DNA of 64,000 nt, taken from positions 558,001 to 622,000 of the forward strand of contig JAHCKM010000003.1 of the NCBI GenBank assembly GCA_026125795.1, given 5' to 3'. The notes beneath the pieces are model-generated. The model saw only the letters and a program-made list of their open reading frames with translations, was not told the origin of the DNA and made no database searches. This DNA is from Burkholderiaceae bacterium (GTDB lineage: Bacteria; Pseudomonadota; Gammaproteobacteria; Burkholderiales; Burkholderiaceae_C). The position numbers were made by a program, and so were the translations under genes. How positions within the stretch are numbered: position 1 is the stretch's first letter; each line of letters starts with the position of its first letter. Below are positions 1 to 12,658 of the stretch, one piece after another.

Positions 1-2913
<2,913 letters not shown>

Positions 2914-2957
2914 GGAAGGTGGAGCCGGGTAGGCGGAGGCAGGAAAGAGAGGGCAGC

Positions 2958-3332
2958 TCAGAGCGACTTCAGCAGCTTGTCGTAGGCCGGCGGGTCCATC
3001 AGCTCGTCGAACTGCTCCATGTGCGTGACGTGCACCTTGAAGAACCAGCCGTTGCCCATGGGGTCGCGATTCACCAGCGCGGGGTCGTTGCGCAACTCCT
3101 CGTTGACCTCGACGACTTCGCCTTCCACCGGCATGTAGATGTCGGCCGCGGCCTTCACCGACTCGACGACGCCGGCGACCTCGCCGCGCTTGTACGTGCG
3201 CCCGACCTCGGGCAGATCGACGAACACCACGTCGCCGAGCGCGTCCTGGGCGTGCGGCGTGATGCCGACCACGGCAGCTTCGTGGTCCTCGATGTTGATC
3301 CACTCGTGATCGGGCGTGAACATGGTCGTCAA
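2958..3332 (-). CDS. gcvH: Glycine cleavage system H protein
   Basis: Lipoyl carrier protein that shuttles the aminomethyl group between GcvP, GcvT and the lipoamide dehydrogenase. The predicted product has 124 residues, as usual for GcvH. The lipoylated lysine is K60 in the motif [10 protein letters not shown]. The start is chosen at a TTG (first base 3332) because AGGAG lies 7 nt upstream of it. An ATG three codons later (3323) is the alternative. A longer frame reaches back to 3398 but would add residues unlike the family. It sits between gcvT and gcvP on the same strand. Confidence 0.95.
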   Translation of the reverse strand: MTTMFTPDHEWINIEDHEAAVVGITPHAQDALGDVVFVDLPEVGRTYKRGEVAGVVESVKAAADIYMPVEGEVVEVNEELRNDPALVNRDPMGNGWFFKVHVTHMEQFDELMDPPAYDKLLKSL

Positions 3333-3398
3333 GGGTGTTCTCCTGGTGGTTAAGCGCGGGACAGTCGGCGCGGGGGCAGCGACAACCGAAGCATTCAT

Positions 3399-4517
3399 TC
3401 AGCCGCGGTGGTAGCGGTGGGGCGTGAACGGCATCGCGCTGACACGCATCGGGAATCGCTTGCCGCGAACCTCGGCGTACACCTCGTGGTGCGGGCCACC
3501 GTGGTTGGCCGCCAGGTAGGCCATGGCGATCGGCACGTTGACCGTGGGCCCGAGCGTGCCGCTGGTCACGTGGCCGAGCTTGTGGCCCTTGGTGTCGAAC
3601 AGCAACGCGCCTTCGCGCACCGGCATGCGCTCCAGGCCGGTGAGCCCCACGCGCTTGATCGCGGCGCCGGTGGCGAGTTGTGCCTCGATCGCCGGCGCGC
3701 CGGGGTAGTGGCCGGCACGGGCGCCGCCGGGGCGGCGCACCTTCTGGATCGCCCAGGTGAGGCCGGCTTCCACCGGCGTGGTGTTCTCGTCGATGTCGTG
3801 ACCGTACAGGCACAGTCCGGCCTCGAGGCGCAGCGTGTCGCGCGCACCCAATCCGACCGGCCTGACATCGGGGTCCTTCAGCAACGCCTTGGCAAGCATC
3901 ACCGCATCATCGGCCGGCACCGAGATCTCGAAGCCGTCTTCGCCGGTGTAGCCCGAGCGGGTGACGTAACAATCGGCGCCTGCCAGCTGGAACGCGCCGC
4001 CGCTCATGAAGACGAGGCGCGACACGTCGACGTTGAGGTGCGCCAGCACCTTCACCGCCTTGGGCCCCTGCAGCGCGAGCAACGCACGCTCAGGCATCGG
4101 CACCACGGTGCAGCGGCCGGCAATGTTCTGGATCAGGTGCCGCGTGTCGTCGTCCTTGCGGGCGGCGTTGACCACCAGCAACAGGTCGGACTCGCGCCGC
4201 GTGACCATGAAGTCATCGAGGATGCCGCCCTGCGAGTTGGTGAACAGCGCATAACGCTGCTTGTGCAGGCCGAGCCCGATCACGTCCACGGGCACCAGCG
4301 ACTCCAGCGCCTTGTCAGCGCCATCGCCCACCAGGCGCAACTGGCCCATGTGCGACACGTCGAACAGCGCTGCGGCGCTGCGGCAGTGCCGGTGCTCGGC
4401 GATGATGCCGTCGGGATAGTTCACCGGCATCGAGTAGCCGGCAAACTCGACCATCTTGGCGCCGAGCTCGACGTGCAAGCCGTGCAACGGGGTCTGCTTG
4501 AGGACGACAGCGGACAT
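3399..4517 (-). CDS. gcvT: Aminomethyltransferase, glycine cleavage T protein
   Basis: Tetrahydrofolate-dependent T protein that releases ammonia from the aminomethyl-lipoyl H protein and forms methylene-THF. The product is 372 residues, normal for the family, and contains the N-terminal folate-binding domain (motifs [35 protein letters not shown]) and the C-terminal barrel. The start at 4517 has GGGAG about 7 nt upstream; an in-frame ATG at 4541 lies in the leader and is less likely. It is the first gene of the operon, directly downstream of a tandem glycine riboswitch. Confidence 0.97.
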   Translation of the reverse strand: MSAVVLKQTPLHGLHVELGAKMVEFAGYSMPVNYPDGIIAEHRHCRSAAALFDVSHMGQLRLVGDGADKALESLVPVDVIGLGLHKQRYALFTNSQGGILDDFMVTRRESDLLLVVNAARKDDDTRHLIQNIAGRCTVVPMPERALLALQGPKAVKVLAHLNVDVSRLVFMSGGAFQLAGADCYVTRSGYTGEDGFEISVPADDAVMLAKALLKDPDVRPVGLGARDTLRLEAGLCLYGHDIDENTTPVEAGLTWAIQKVRRPGGARAGHYPGAPAIEAQLATGAAIKRVGLTGLERMPVREGALLFDTKGHKLGHVTSGTLGPTVNVPIAMAYLAANHGGPHHEVYAEVRGKRFPMRVSAMPFTPHRYHRG

Positions 4518-4571
4518 ACACGCGCTCCCGAGGGCCACCACACCACCGTTCGCACGGTGGGCTCGCCCTCG

Positions 4572-4791
4572 CTGTCCGCTTTACCTGAGAGATTTGCGGC
4601 TCTGTCGGCATCGCTGCCGACAAGGGCCGTTTGCCCCTTCGGTGGGCAGGACGGTCATCTCGCCTGCCTCTCTCCAGTGAGGAACGCCCCCGAACCGGAA
4701 GCGCTTGCCAGTCCTTTTGCCTGAGCGTTTGGCCTTGCGGCTTCGCCTTCGGCGGCCTCACCGCTCGACAAGCGGCTCGACTCTCTCCTGG
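4572..4791 (-). promoter_or_regulatory. Tandem glycine riboswitch upstream of gcvT
   Basis: Read on the minus strand, two glycine aptamers follow each other. Aptamer I (about 4791-4705) starts with GGAGAGAGTCGAG, has a GCCGCCGAAGG core and ends with CTCAGGCAAAAGGAC. Aptamer II (about 4677-4572) starts with GGAGAGAGGCAGG, has CACCGAAGGGGCAAA and ends with CTCTCAGGTAAAGCGGACAG. These are the hallmark elements of the cooperative glycine riboswitch family, which normally switches gcv operons on when glycine is abundant. The short linker and the position 55 nt before the gcvT start fit this role. Confidence 0.93.
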
Positions 4792-4798
4792 CCGAGGC

Positions 4799-4804
4799 AG
4801 TGTA
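4799..4804 (-). promoter_or_regulatory. Likely -10 box for the gcv riboswitch transcript
   Basis: The minus strand reads TACACT here, ending 8 nt before the first aptamer begins, so a start of transcription near 4792 would place the riboswitch at the very 5' end of the mRNA. No good -35 box is seen at 16-18 nt. Confidence 0.4.
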
Positions 4805-4835
4805 GCAGCCGCTTTTCACCGCCGCACCATCGGGT

Positions 4836-5501
4836 TCATCGCAACCCTGCAGCCTGGAGACGGCGGCGCAGCGCGCGCACCGCGCTGTCGGGCGTGGTCA
4901 GCACCGGCAAGCCGGTGCCGCCGGCCACCACGGCCTGCGCGCGCGCCAGGCTGAACTGCGCCAGCGCGATCACGGTGCAGCCCTGCGCCTGCAGCGTGCG
5001 CGCTGCATCGAGCGCCGCGCGGTCGTGGGCCTCGGTGTCGCCGCGCTGCAGCGCATCGAGCGCACCCGCGGCCAATGCGGTGCGCAGCGGCACGCCGGAC
5101 GGGAACTCCGCCGGCATCGACTGCAGCGTGGGGCCGAAGGTCGCCACCAGGCCCAGCAGGCCGCCGTGCTCACGCACCCGCGCGGCTGCCTCGTCGATCA
5201 TCGCCTCGTTGGGCTTGAGCACCGGCAGCGGCGCCAGCTTGGCCTTGACCGCGTCGATGCAGGGACCGAAGGCCGAGCAGGTGAACAGGATCGCATCGGC
5301 GCCGGTGGCCGCCGCGTAGTCGCCCAACCGGAGGAAGCGTGCCGTCATCGCCGCGTCGAGCGCGCCGGCGCGTGCCAGATCGGCCGAGAGGCTGTCGTCG
5401 AGCAGGTTCATGCGCTGCACGTCGGGCCAGGCATCGGCAAGCGCCTCGTTGATCGGCGCCACCGACTGCGCCAGCGCGTGGATCAGTGCGATGCGCGTCA
5501 C
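4836..5501 (-). CDS. Asp/Glu/hydantoin racemase-superfamily protein
   Basis: A cytosolic protein of 221 residues of the Asp/Glu racemase, hydantoin racemase and arylmalonate decarboxylase superfamily. The first active-site cysteine is visible in ILFTCSAFG. The second, usually in a GCT motif near the C-terminus, is replaced: the matching strand reads VIALAQFS. A two-base racemase is therefore less likely than a decarboxylase or isomerase, which is inference. The GTG start overlaps the stop of the TRAP permease in a GTGA, showing translational coupling. It is the last gene of the RpiR-aminotransferase-TAXI-TRAP operon, so it probably acts on the imported compound. Confidence 0.8.
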   Translation of the reverse strand: MTRIALIHALAQSVAPINEALADAWPDVQRMNLLDDSLSADLARAGALDAAMTARFLRLGDYAAATGADAILFTCSAFGPCIDAVKAKLAPLPVLKPNEAMIDEAAARVREHGGLLGLVATFGPTLQSMPAEFPSGVPLRTALAAGALDALQRGDTEAHDRAALDAARTLQAQGCTVIALAQFSLARAQAVVAGGTGLPVLTTPDSAVRALRRRLQAAGLR

Positions 5502-8107
5502 GTGGCCGCGGCAGGATGTGCCACCGTGGACTGCCGCCTGCCGCGCGCGCGTTGCAGCAGCACGATCACCGCCAGCAACAGCAACGCCGGGATGAACATC
5601 CACTCCTTGTCGGGTCGCTCGGCGGGGACTTCGACCGTGGTGATCTTGAAGCCCTGTTCGAGGCCGAGCTTCTCGGCCCGCGAACCGAACTGCACCTGCG
5701 CCACTTGCAGCTCACCGCCCAGCGGCACCACGGTCAGGCCGATCTTGCGCAGGCGCTCGCGCGCCGGACCCGCGTCCCCCAAGGGCAGCAACACGCCTTT
5801 GCGGATGTCCTTGCCGTCCAGGTTGGTGCCTTCCACCCAGACGCGCTGGTTGGCGCCGGCCGGCGCGGCTTCAACCAGCTTCATCAGCTCCGTCGCCGGC
5901 GCGTTCCTGTAGGGCGGATAGGCCATGTCCCACCAGAAGCCGGGCCGGAAGAGCGTGAAGGTCACCAGCAGCAGCGCCACCGATTCCCACAGCCGCGAGC
6001 GCACAAGGAAGAATCCCTGTGTCGCCGCCGCGAAGGTCAGCATCGCGACGGTGGCGCTGACCACGGTGAGCAGCAGGTGCCATGCGGAGTCGATGCCGAT
6101 CATCAGCAGCTGGGTGTTGAAGATGAAAAGGAACGGCAGGATGGCGGTGCGCAGGCTGTAGAAGAACGCGGTGATGCCGGTCTTGATCGGGTCGGTGCGC
6201 GCGATCGCGGCGGCGGCGAACGACGCCAGACCCACCGGCGGCGTCACGTCGGCCATCAGACCGAAATAGAAGACGAACATGTGCACCGCGATCAGCGGCA
6301 CCAGCAATCCGCTCTGCGCGCCGAGTTCCACCACCACTGGGGCCATCAGCGTCGAGACGACGATGTAGTTGGCGGTGGTGGGCAGCCCCATGCCGAGCAC
6401 CAGGCTGACCACCGCCACCAGCACCAGCATCAGCATCAGGTTGCCGCCCGACAGCAACTCCACCACCTCGGTCATCACCAGCCCGATGCCGGTGAGCGAC
6501 ACGGTGCCCACGATGATGCCGGCCGCCGCGGTGGCCACACCGATGCCGATCATGTTGCGCGCACCGGCCTCCAGGCCGTGGATCAGGTCGGTGAAGCCGA
6601 GGCGAAACGCGGCGCCGTACTCGTGGCGTCCGCGCAGTGCGGCGATCAGCGGGCGTTGCGTCAACATGACGAAGATCATGAACACGGTGGCCCAGAACGC
6701 AGACAGCGCCGGCGACATCTGTTCGATCATCAGGCACCAAATCAGCACCACCACCGACAACAGGTAGTGCAAGCCGGATTGCAGCGTCGGCGCCGTCTCG
6801 GGCAGCTCGAACACCGGCGCGTTCGGATCGTCGAGCTTGAGCTCGGGCTGGCGCGAGCCGATCCACAGCAGCCCGATGTACGACGCCAGCACGCCGACGC
6901 CGATGGCATAGATCGCCGCGCCGCCGAGCGCGCCCTTGAGCCAGCCGATGCCGTAGTACACGACACCGGCCAGCACGACGAAGCCGCTGAGCGTCATCGC
7001 CAACGACAGCAGGCGCTGCAGCGGGCCGGCCTGCGAACGGCGCGGCAGGCCCACCAGGTTCGACTTCAGGGCTTCGAGGTGCACGATGTAGAAGAGCGCG
7101 ATGTACGAGATGATCGCCGGCAGGAACGCGTGCTTGATGACCTGGGTGTACGGGATGCCGACGTACTCGACCATCAGGAACGCCGCCGCTCCCATCACCG
7201 GCGGCATGAGCTGGCCATTGACCGAGCTCGATACCTCCACCGCACCGGCCTGATCGGGGCGGTAGCCGACGCGCTTCATCAGCGGGATCGTGAACGTGCC
7301 GGTGGTCACCACGTTGGCGATCGAAGAGCCCGAGATGATCCCGGTGGCTGCCGATGACACCACCGCCGCCTTGGCCGGTCCGCCGCGCATGTGGCCGAGC
7401 AGCGCGAACGCCGACTGGATGAAGTAGTTGCCGGCCCCGGCCTTGTCCAGCAGCGAGCCGAACAGCACGAACAGGAAGATGAAGCCGCTGGACACGCCCA
7501 GTGCCACGCCGAACACACCCTCGGTCGTGAGCCAGTGATGCGACATCGCGCGTGACAGCGAGGCACCCTTGTGGGAGATGAGGTCCGGCATGTAGGGGCC
7601 GGCGAACGTGTACAGCAGGAAGATGCAGGCCACGACCACCATCGGCAGGCCGAGCGCGCGACGTGTCGCCTCGAGCAGCAGCACGATGCCGATCACGCTC
7701 ACCACCAGATCCTGCGTGGTGGGCTGGCCCGGACGGGTCGACAACTCGCGGTAGAAGACGAACAGGTAGCTCGCACAGGCGGCGCCTGCCGCGGCGAACA
7801 CCCAGTCGAGCGCTGGGATGCGGTCGCGCGGCGAGCGGCTGAAGGCGGGGAACGCGAGGAACGACAGGAAGACCGCGAAGGCCAGGTGAATCGAGCGCGA
7901 CTGCGTGTCGTTGAACACGCCGATGCCCAGCGCAAACGGCAGCGGCGAGGCGATCCACAGCTGGAACAGGCTCCACGCCAGGCACACGCCGACGATCGCC
8001 TTGGCGATGCCGGGTCCGGGGTTGCGCCCGCCGGCATCGGCCTCGGCGACCAACTGGTTGACGTCGATTTCCGACGGCGGGGCCGTCTTCTTCCTGATGC
8101 CGAACAT
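5498..8107 (-). CDS. TRAP transporter fused permease (DctQM type) with C-terminal DUF3394-like region
   Basis: Inner-membrane permease of 869 residues that joins the small (DctQ-like) and large (DctM-like) TRAP subunits in one chain, as is typical of TAXI-type TRAP systems. The N-terminal quarter carries the small-subunit helices. The DctM part follows from about residue 180 with conserved stretches such as GIISGSSIANVVTTGTF and LGMGLPTTANYIV. The last 150 residues form a mostly soluble extension resembling DUF3394. GGAGG lies 6 nt before the ATG. It lies 83 nt downstream of the TAXI binding protein and overlaps the racemase-like gene by 4 nt. The substrate is unknown. Confidence 0.93.
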   Translation of the reverse strand: MFGIRKKTAPPSEIDVNQLVAEADAGGRNPGPGIAKAIVGVCLAWSLFQLWIASPLPFALGIGVFNDTQSRSIHLAFAVFLSFLAFPAFSRSPRDRIPALDWVFAAAGAACASYLFVFYRELSTRPGQPTTQDLVVSVIGIVLLLEATRRALGLPMVVVACIFLLYTFAGPYMPDLISHKGASLSRAMSHHWLTTEGVFGVALGVSSGFIFLFVLFGSLLDKAGAGNYFIQSAFALLGHMRGGPAKAAVVSSAATGIISGSSIANVVTTGTFTIPLMKRVGYRPDQAGAVEVSSSVNGQLMPPVMGAAAFLMVEYVGIPYTQVIKHAFLPAIISYIALFYIVHLEALKSNLVGLPRRSQAGPLQRLLSLAMTLSGFVVLAGVVYYGIGWLKGALGGAAIYAIGVGVLASYIGLLWIGSRQPELKLDDPNAPVFELPETAPTLQSGLHYLLSVVVLIWCLMIEQMSPALSAFWATVFMIFVMLTQRPLIAALRGRHEYGAAFRLGFTDLIHGLEAGARNMIGIGVATAAAGIIVGTVSLTGIGLVMTEVVELLSGGNLMLMLVLVAVVSLVLGMGLPTTANYIVVSTLMAPVVVELGAQSGLLVPLIAVHMFVFYFGLMADVTPPVGLASFAAAAIARTDPIKTGITAFFYSLRTAILPFLFIFNTQLLMIGIDSAWHLLLTVVSATVAMLTFAAATQGFFLVRSRLWESVALLLVTFTLFRPGFWWDMAYPPYRNAPATELMKLVEAAPAGANQRVWVEGTNLDGKDIRKGVLLPLGDAGPARERLRKIGLTVVPLGGELQVAQVQFGSRAEKLGLEQGFKITTVEVPAERPDKEWMFIPALLLLAVIVLLQRARGRRQSTVAHPAAAT

Positions 8108-8190
8108 CGAAGGCCTCCGCGATGCGCGAATGAGCAGACGGGGCCGCAGCAGCCGCGCTGCGCGGGCCCCGTCGGCGGGTCAACAACGGA

Positions 8191-9192
8191 TCAGAGCCAG
8201 CCTTTTTCCTTGTAGAACTTGATCGCACCCGGGTGCATCGGTGCGGAGTTGCCGTTCTTGACCATTTCCTTCGGGTCGAGGTTGGCGAACGCCGGATGCA
8301 GCTTCTTGAAGTCGTCGAAGTTGTCGAACACGGCCTTCACCAGCTCGTACACGGTGGCCTCGGGGACCTTCGACGACGTCACGAACGTGGCCAGCACGCC
8401 GTAGGTTGGCGTCGGGTTGGGGTTGCCGGCGTAAAGACCGCCCGGGATGTTGACCTTGGCGTAGTAGGGCGCCCCGGCCACCAGCTTGTCCACCGCGGGG
8501 CCGGTCAACGGCACCAGCTTGGCGCCGCAGGTCGTGATCGGGTCCTGGATGTTGGCCGATGGGTGGCCCACGCCGTAGAAGAAGCCGTCGATCTTGTTGT
8601 CGCACAGCGCCGCGCCGTGTTCGTCGGCCTTCAGCTCGGAAGCGAGCGAGAAGTCCGACAGCTTCCAGCCCATCGCGCTGAGCAACTCTTCCATCGACGC
8701 GCGTGTGCCGGAGCCGGGGTTGCCGACGTTGAAGCGCTTGCCCTTGAGGTCCTCGAACTTCGAGACGCCAGCCTCCTTGCGCACCAGCACGGTGAACGGC
8801 TCGGGGTGCACCGAGAATACCGAGCGCAGTTCCTTGAACGCGCCGTCTTTCTCGAACACCTTCGTGCCCTTGGCGGCGTGGTATTGCCAGTCGGACTGCG
8901 CAACGCCGAAGTCCAGCTCGCCGGCGCGGATGGTGTTGATGTTGAAGACCGAGCCGCCGGTCGACTCCACCGAGCAGCGGATGCCGTGCTTGGCGCGGTC
9001 CTTGTTCATCAGGCGGCAGATCGCGCCGCCGGCGGCGTAGTACACGCCGGTCACGCCGCCGGTGCCGATGGTGATGAACTTCTGTTGCGCGGACGCTGGC
9101 GCGGCGGGCAGCAGCACGGCCAGCGCGGTGGCCACGCTGGCCAGCGCAGTGCGGGCGCGGACTCGGTTGTGAGCAATGGTGAGTGAGGTCAT
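8191..9192 (-). CDS. TAXI-family TRAP transporter substrate-binding protein
   Basis: Periplasmic binding protein of 333 residues for the neighbouring fused TRAP permease. It has a signal peptide (arginine-containing N-terminus, hydrophobic core, cleavage near PASAQQ) followed by [17 protein letters not shown], the hallmark N-terminal strand of the TAXI family. Later conserved parts include [11 protein letters not shown] and the PGSGTRA loop. The start at 9192 has AAGGA 6 nt upstream; the open frame extends further up but that part lacks family similarity. Characterised TAXI relatives bind carboxylates such as glutamate, but specificity cannot be read from the sequence. Confidence 0.93.
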   Translation of the reverse strand: MTSLTIAHNRVRARTALASVATALAVLLPAAPASAQQKFITIGTGGVTGVYYAAGGAICRLMNKDRAKHGIRCSVESTGGSVFNINTIRAGELDFGVAQSDWQYHAAKGTKVFEKDGAFKELRSVFSVHPEPFTVLVRKEAGVSKFEDLKGKRFNVGNPGSGTRASMEELLSAMGWKLSDFSLASELKADEHGAALCDNKIDGFFYGVGHPSANIQDPITTCGAKLVPLTGPAVDKLVAGAPYYAKVNIPGGLYAGNPNPTPTYGVLATFVTSSKVPEATVYELVKAVFDNFDDFKKLHPAFANLDPKEMVKNGNSAPMHPGAIKFYKEKGWL

Positions 9193-9232
9193 CGCAAGTC
9201 CTTCTTTGCTGTCGGTTGAAGAAAGAGTGAAT

Positions 9233-10579
9233 CTATGCGGTCGCCGTGCGCACCTCGCCCAGCGCCGCATCGACGGCGCCCGACAGGCGCTCGACGATCG
9301 CGTCGAGTTCGGCATCGCTGACGATGAACGGCGGCGCCAGGAGCACATGATCGCCGCGCTTGCCGTCGATCGTGCCCCCCATCGGGTAAACCATCAGGCC
9401 GCGCGCCATCGCCTGCGCCTTGATGCGCGCATGCAACTTGAGCGCCGGATCGAAGGTGGCCTTGGTGTCGCGGTTGCTCACCAGCTCGATGGCCTGGAAC
9501 AACCCGCGCCCACGGATGTCGCCCACGTGCCGGTGCATGCCAAAGGCGCCGCGCAGCCGCTGGCGCAAACCCTCGCCCTGGCGCTGCACGCGCTGCAGCA
9601 GTCCGTCGCGCCGCATCACCTGCTGCACCGCGAGCGCCGCGGCGCACGCGGTGGCGTGGCCGATGTAGGTGTGGCCGTGCTGGAACAGGCCGCTGCCGCG
9701 CGCGAAGGCGTCGACCAGTCGCTGTTGCGCCAGCACCGCACCGATCGGCTGGTAGCCGCCGCCGAGGCCCTTGGCGATCACCAGCAGGTCCGGCACCACG
9801 GCCTCCTGCTCGCATGCATGCAGCGTGCCGGTGCGGCCCATGCCGCACATCACCTCGTCGAGGATCAGCAGGATGCCGTGCCGGCTGCACAGCTCGCGCA
9901 CGCCGCGCAGATAACCCGGCACGGGCGTCAAGGCGCCCGCGGTGGCACCGACCACGGTTTCGGCGACGAAGGCGATGACTTGATCGCCCCCCAGTTTGTC
10001 GATGGCCGACGCGAGCTCGGCCACCAGCCGCTGGCCGTAGGCCTCGGGCGTCTCGCCGGTGGCACGATCACGGTACTCGTAGCACGGCGACACGTGGGTC
10101 ACCGGGATCAGCAACGGCGCGAACTGGCGCCGCCGCCACTCGTTGCCGCCGACCGCGAGGGCGCCCAGCGTGTTGCCGTGGTAGCTCTGGCGCCGCGCGA
10201 CGAAGTGCCGGCGCTGCGGCTGGCCGACCTCGACGAAATACTGGCGCGCCAGCTTCAGCGCCGCCTCGATCGCCTCGGAGCCGCCGCTGACGAAATAGGC
10301 GTGGCTGACGCCCGCGGGCGCGTGGCGCACCAAGTCGTCGGCCAGCGCCTCGGCCACCTCGGTGGTGAAGAAGCTGGTGTGCGCGTAGGCGATGCGATCG
10401 ATCTGCGCGTGCATCGCGGCGATCACGTCGGGGTGGCCGTGGCCGAGGCACGACACCGCGGCGCCGCCGGAGGCATCGAGGTAGCGGCGGCCGTCGGTGT
10501 CGGTGATGGTGCAGCCGGCGCCCGAGGCCGCAAAGGGCAGGGCGCGGCCGAGCTGGCGATGCAGGATGTGGGTGTTCAT
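9233..10579 (-). CDS. Class III (omega) aminotransferase
   Basis: PLP-dependent fold-type I transaminase of 448 residues. The PLP lysine is K270 in [13 protein letters not shown]; the preceding [14 protein letters not shown] strand supplies the aspartate that holds the pyridine nitrogen. The phosphate-binding [17 protein letters not shown] motif is present. The ATG overlaps the stop codon of the RpiR gene (ATGA), so the two are translationally coupled. The neighbouring uptake system and racemase-like protein suggest catabolism of an imported amino compound. The amino donor cannot be named from the sequence. Confidence 0.92.
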   Translation of the reverse strand: MNTHILHRQLGRALPFAASGAGCTITDTDGRRYLDASGGAAVSCLGHGHPDVIAAMHAQIDRIAYAHTSFFTTEVAEALADDLVRHAPAGVSHAYFVSGGSEAIEAALKLARQYFVEVGQPQRRHFVARRQSYHGNTLGALAVGGNEWRRRQFAPLLIPVTHVSPCYEYRDRATGETPEAYGQRLVAELASAIDKLGGDQVIAFVAETVVGATAGALTPVPGYLRGVRELCSRHGILLILDEVMCGMGRTGTLHACEQEAVVPDLLVIAKGLGGGYQPIGAVLAQQRLVDAFARGSGLFQHGHTYIGHATACAAALAVQQVMRRDGLLQRVQRQGEGLRQRLRGAFGMHRHVGDIRGRGLFQAIELVSNRDTKATFDPALKLHARIKAQAMARGLMVYPMGGTIDGKRGDHVLLAPPFIVSDAELDAIVERLSGAVDAALGEVRTATA

Positions 10580-11469
10580 GAAGCGTTCGTGGTTCGAGGG
10601 GCTTCCCAATACGCGCGGCTGGCGCGCAGCTGCTGCTGGCGTTCCCTCAGGCGGCGCAGCACGGCGGCGCCACCGCGCGCGCTGACGACGGCGAGCACGC
10701 ATTCGACCAGCGCCAGAGCCCCGGTGGTGGAGTGGAAGAACGAGTTCGACGCGGTATCGAACAACAGGCTGTGATCGGCGTCGCGCGCGATCGGCGACAG
10801 CGCGTTGTCGGTGAGTGCGATCACGGTGGCGCCCTGCCTGCGCGCCTGGCGCACCGACTCGACGGTGGCGCGGGTGTAGGGCGACTGGCTGATCGCCAGC
10901 AGCACGTGGCCGCGCCCGATCTGCGCCACCTGGTCGGCCAGCGTGCCGCCGAGGTCGGTGATCAGCGCGCCGTTGGCGCACAGCAGACCATAGGCGTAGT
11001 GCAGTTGAAACGCCACGCCGTGGCAGACGCGCAGCCCGAGAAAATGCACGCGCTCGGCGCGCAACAGGCGCTCGGCCGCGCGTTCGATCGCGGCGGCGGA
11101 GTTGCGGCGCAACACGGCGGCGACATTGTTCGCCTGCAGGACGCCGAGCTGCGCCAGCGGATCGGTGCCCGGGCGTTGCTGCAATGCGCGGGCGCGTCGC
11201 ACGAACGGCAGCGCGGGCAGGGCCGCGCCGCCGGCGACGCGGCTCACGTACGGTTCGCGCAGCGCGCCGAAGCTGTCGAAGCCCAGGCGCCGCGCCAGCC
11301 GCGTCATGGTGGCGGGCGACACGCCGGCCTGGCTGGCCGCGGTGCGCATCGAGCGCACCGCCAGCACCGGCCCGTTGCTGCGCACCCAGCGCGCGGCACG
11401 CTGCAGCTCGGGGCTCAAGGCATCGAACTCGCGCTCGATCAGCGTCTCGACCGGATCCTTGGCGGGCAT
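10576..11469 (-). CDS. RpiR-family transcriptional regulator (HTH + SIS domain)
   Basis: A regulator of 297 residues with an N-terminal RpiR helix-turn-helix (about residues 1-80, including AASQAGVSPATMTRLARRLG) and a C-terminal SIS sugar-isomerase-like effector domain (about 125-260, with ERVHFLGLRVCHGVA and ITDLGGTLADQV). It is the first gene of the operon, overlapping the aminotransferase by 4 nt, so it very likely controls the operon it heads. SIS domains in this family usually bind phosphosugars, but RpiR proteins also occur with amino-acid catabolic genes. It is divergent from the CoA-binding protein gene. Confidence 0.92.
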   Translation of the reverse strand: MPAKDPVETLIEREFDALSPELQRAARWVRSNGPVLAVRSMRTAASQAGVSPATMTRLARRLGFDSFGALREPYVSRVAGGAALPALPFVRRARALQQRPGTDPLAQLGVLQANNVAAVLRRNSAAAIERAAERLLRAERVHFLGLRVCHGVAFQLHYAYGLLCANGALITDLGGTLADQVAQIGRGHVLLAISQSPYTRATVESVRQARRQGATVIALTDNALSPIARDADHSLLFDTASNSFFHSTTGALALVECVLAVVSARGGAAVLRRLRERQQQLRASRAYWEAPRTTNAS

Positions 11470-11563
11470 GATCGGAGTGTTTCACGCGGGCTCGAGTGAT
11501 TCAAGTGTTTCAGACCCGCTTCGGGGCGACCCTGATGGCGGCGTGACGCTACAGTGGAACGCC

Positions 11564-12052
11564 ATGAGCGATGACATCAGCACCTTGCGCCGCATCCTCG
11601 GCTCGGCGCGCACCATTGCGGTGGTGGGGCTATCGGCCGAGTGGCATCGACCCAGTCACTTCGCCGCGCAGTACATGCAGGCCAAGGGCTACCGCGTGAT
11701 CCCGGTGAATCCGAAGTACGAATCGATCCTCGGCGAGCGTTGCGTCGCCCGGCTCGAAGACATCACCGAGCCGGTGGACATCGTCGACGTGTTCCGTCGC
11801 ACCGAAGACGTGGGGTCGATTGCCGACAGCGCGGTCCGCATCAAGGCCAAGTGCCTGTGGCAGCAGATCGGCGTGAAGAATCTCGAGGCCGATGCCAAGG
11901 TGCGCGCCGCGGGGATGGACTCGGTGATGGACCGGTGCGTGAAGATCGAACACGCGCGGCTGTTCGGCGGACTGCATTGGGTGGGGGTGAACACGCGGGT
12001 GTTGTCGGCGAAGCGGCCGTTGGTTTCTCCTGGGACCACGGTGGTGGCATGA
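11564..12052 (+). CDS. CoA-binding-domain protein (YccU-like, CoA_binding_2)
   Basis: A small Rossmann-fold protein of 162 residues. The dinucleotide/CoA-binding strand is TIAVVGLSAEWHRPSH near the N-terminus, followed by GYRVIPVNPKYESILGE and VDIVDVFRRTEDV, all typical of the YccU/YneT family. Its biochemical role is unsettled. In many betaproteobacteria it sits next to metY, as it does here, although a 606-bp gap separates them. The start at 11564 is chosen from the family N-terminus; the frame is open further upstream. Confidence 0.88.
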   Translation: MSDDISTLRRILGSARTIAVVGLSAEWHRPSHFAAQYMQAKGYRVIPVNPKYESILGERCVARLEDITEPVDIVDVFRRTEDVGSIADSAVRIKAKCLWQQIGVKNLEADAKVRAAGMDSVMDRCVKIEHARLFGGLHWVGVNTRVLSAKRPLVSPGTTVVA

Positions 12053-12658
12053 GTGCTTGTGCGGTGACCGAGCGTGGCCCGAGGGCGGGAATCCGGCGGG
12101 GTTTGGCGCGGCGCGGCGGGCGCTACCCGGGGTGGGCTCCTACTGGGTCGGTCGGCCCTGCAGGCCGACTGCGCTGCGGTGCTCGCCCAGCAAGGGCGGC
12201 TGCGATGCCGCTCGCAGCGGCCCTGAACGGGCCACTGCTTCATGGCTTCTCGCCGGTCCGTCGCCTTCGGCGCCGGACTTCCCCTTGCTGGTCTGCGCTC
12301 CTCGCCGCCCCACAAGTCGCCCACCCCGGGTACCACCCACCGCGCGGCACCGCTCTTGGTGTTCCACCGGCATGCCACGGTGGTGCCGGCAAAGCCGTGG
12401 CCGGGTGTGCGCCGGCAGCGACATTGTGCGGCGCTGAGCACCGCAGAGCGCATGGCCGCGCGCGCGCAGCGCGCGCTTCAACATCTGACTCGCGTCGACT
12501 GTTCGAGCATAGCGAACGCAGTGAGCGGAGCGAGTTTCGACGCGGGCCATGCGATCGAGGAGCGCAAGGGAGTCGGTCCGCAGGGCCGACCGCTGCACAC
12601 GAGCGCCGGCGCATACCCGGCCGCGGCTTTGCCTCGCCCGACCTTCGCATGCATAAAC
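12053..12658. repeat. 606-bp non-coding gap rich in inverted repeats
   Basis: No convincing gene is seen; the open frames here have unnatural composition. The region contains several inverted repeats: TACCCGGGGTGGGC at 12124-12137 matches GCCCACCCCGGGTA at 12319-12332 perfectly, and cgcgtcga at 12491-12498 matches tcgacgcg at 12537-12544 around an internal gttcg/cgaac hairpin. A near-palindrome, gtcggccctgcaggccgac, lies near 12153. It separates the CoA-binding gene from metY and may hold the metY leader and promoter, but no canonical promoter was found. Confidence 0.6.

Noticed and set aside
5486-7357. A 623-codon plus-strand open frame over the TRAP permease
   Set aside because: Composition is extremely His/Gln/Arg-rich and it lies opposite a clear membrane protein gene.
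12053-12658. Possible SAM- or SAH-type riboswitch upstream of metY
   Set aside because: No conserved riboswitch core could be recognised; only generic inverted repeats are visible.
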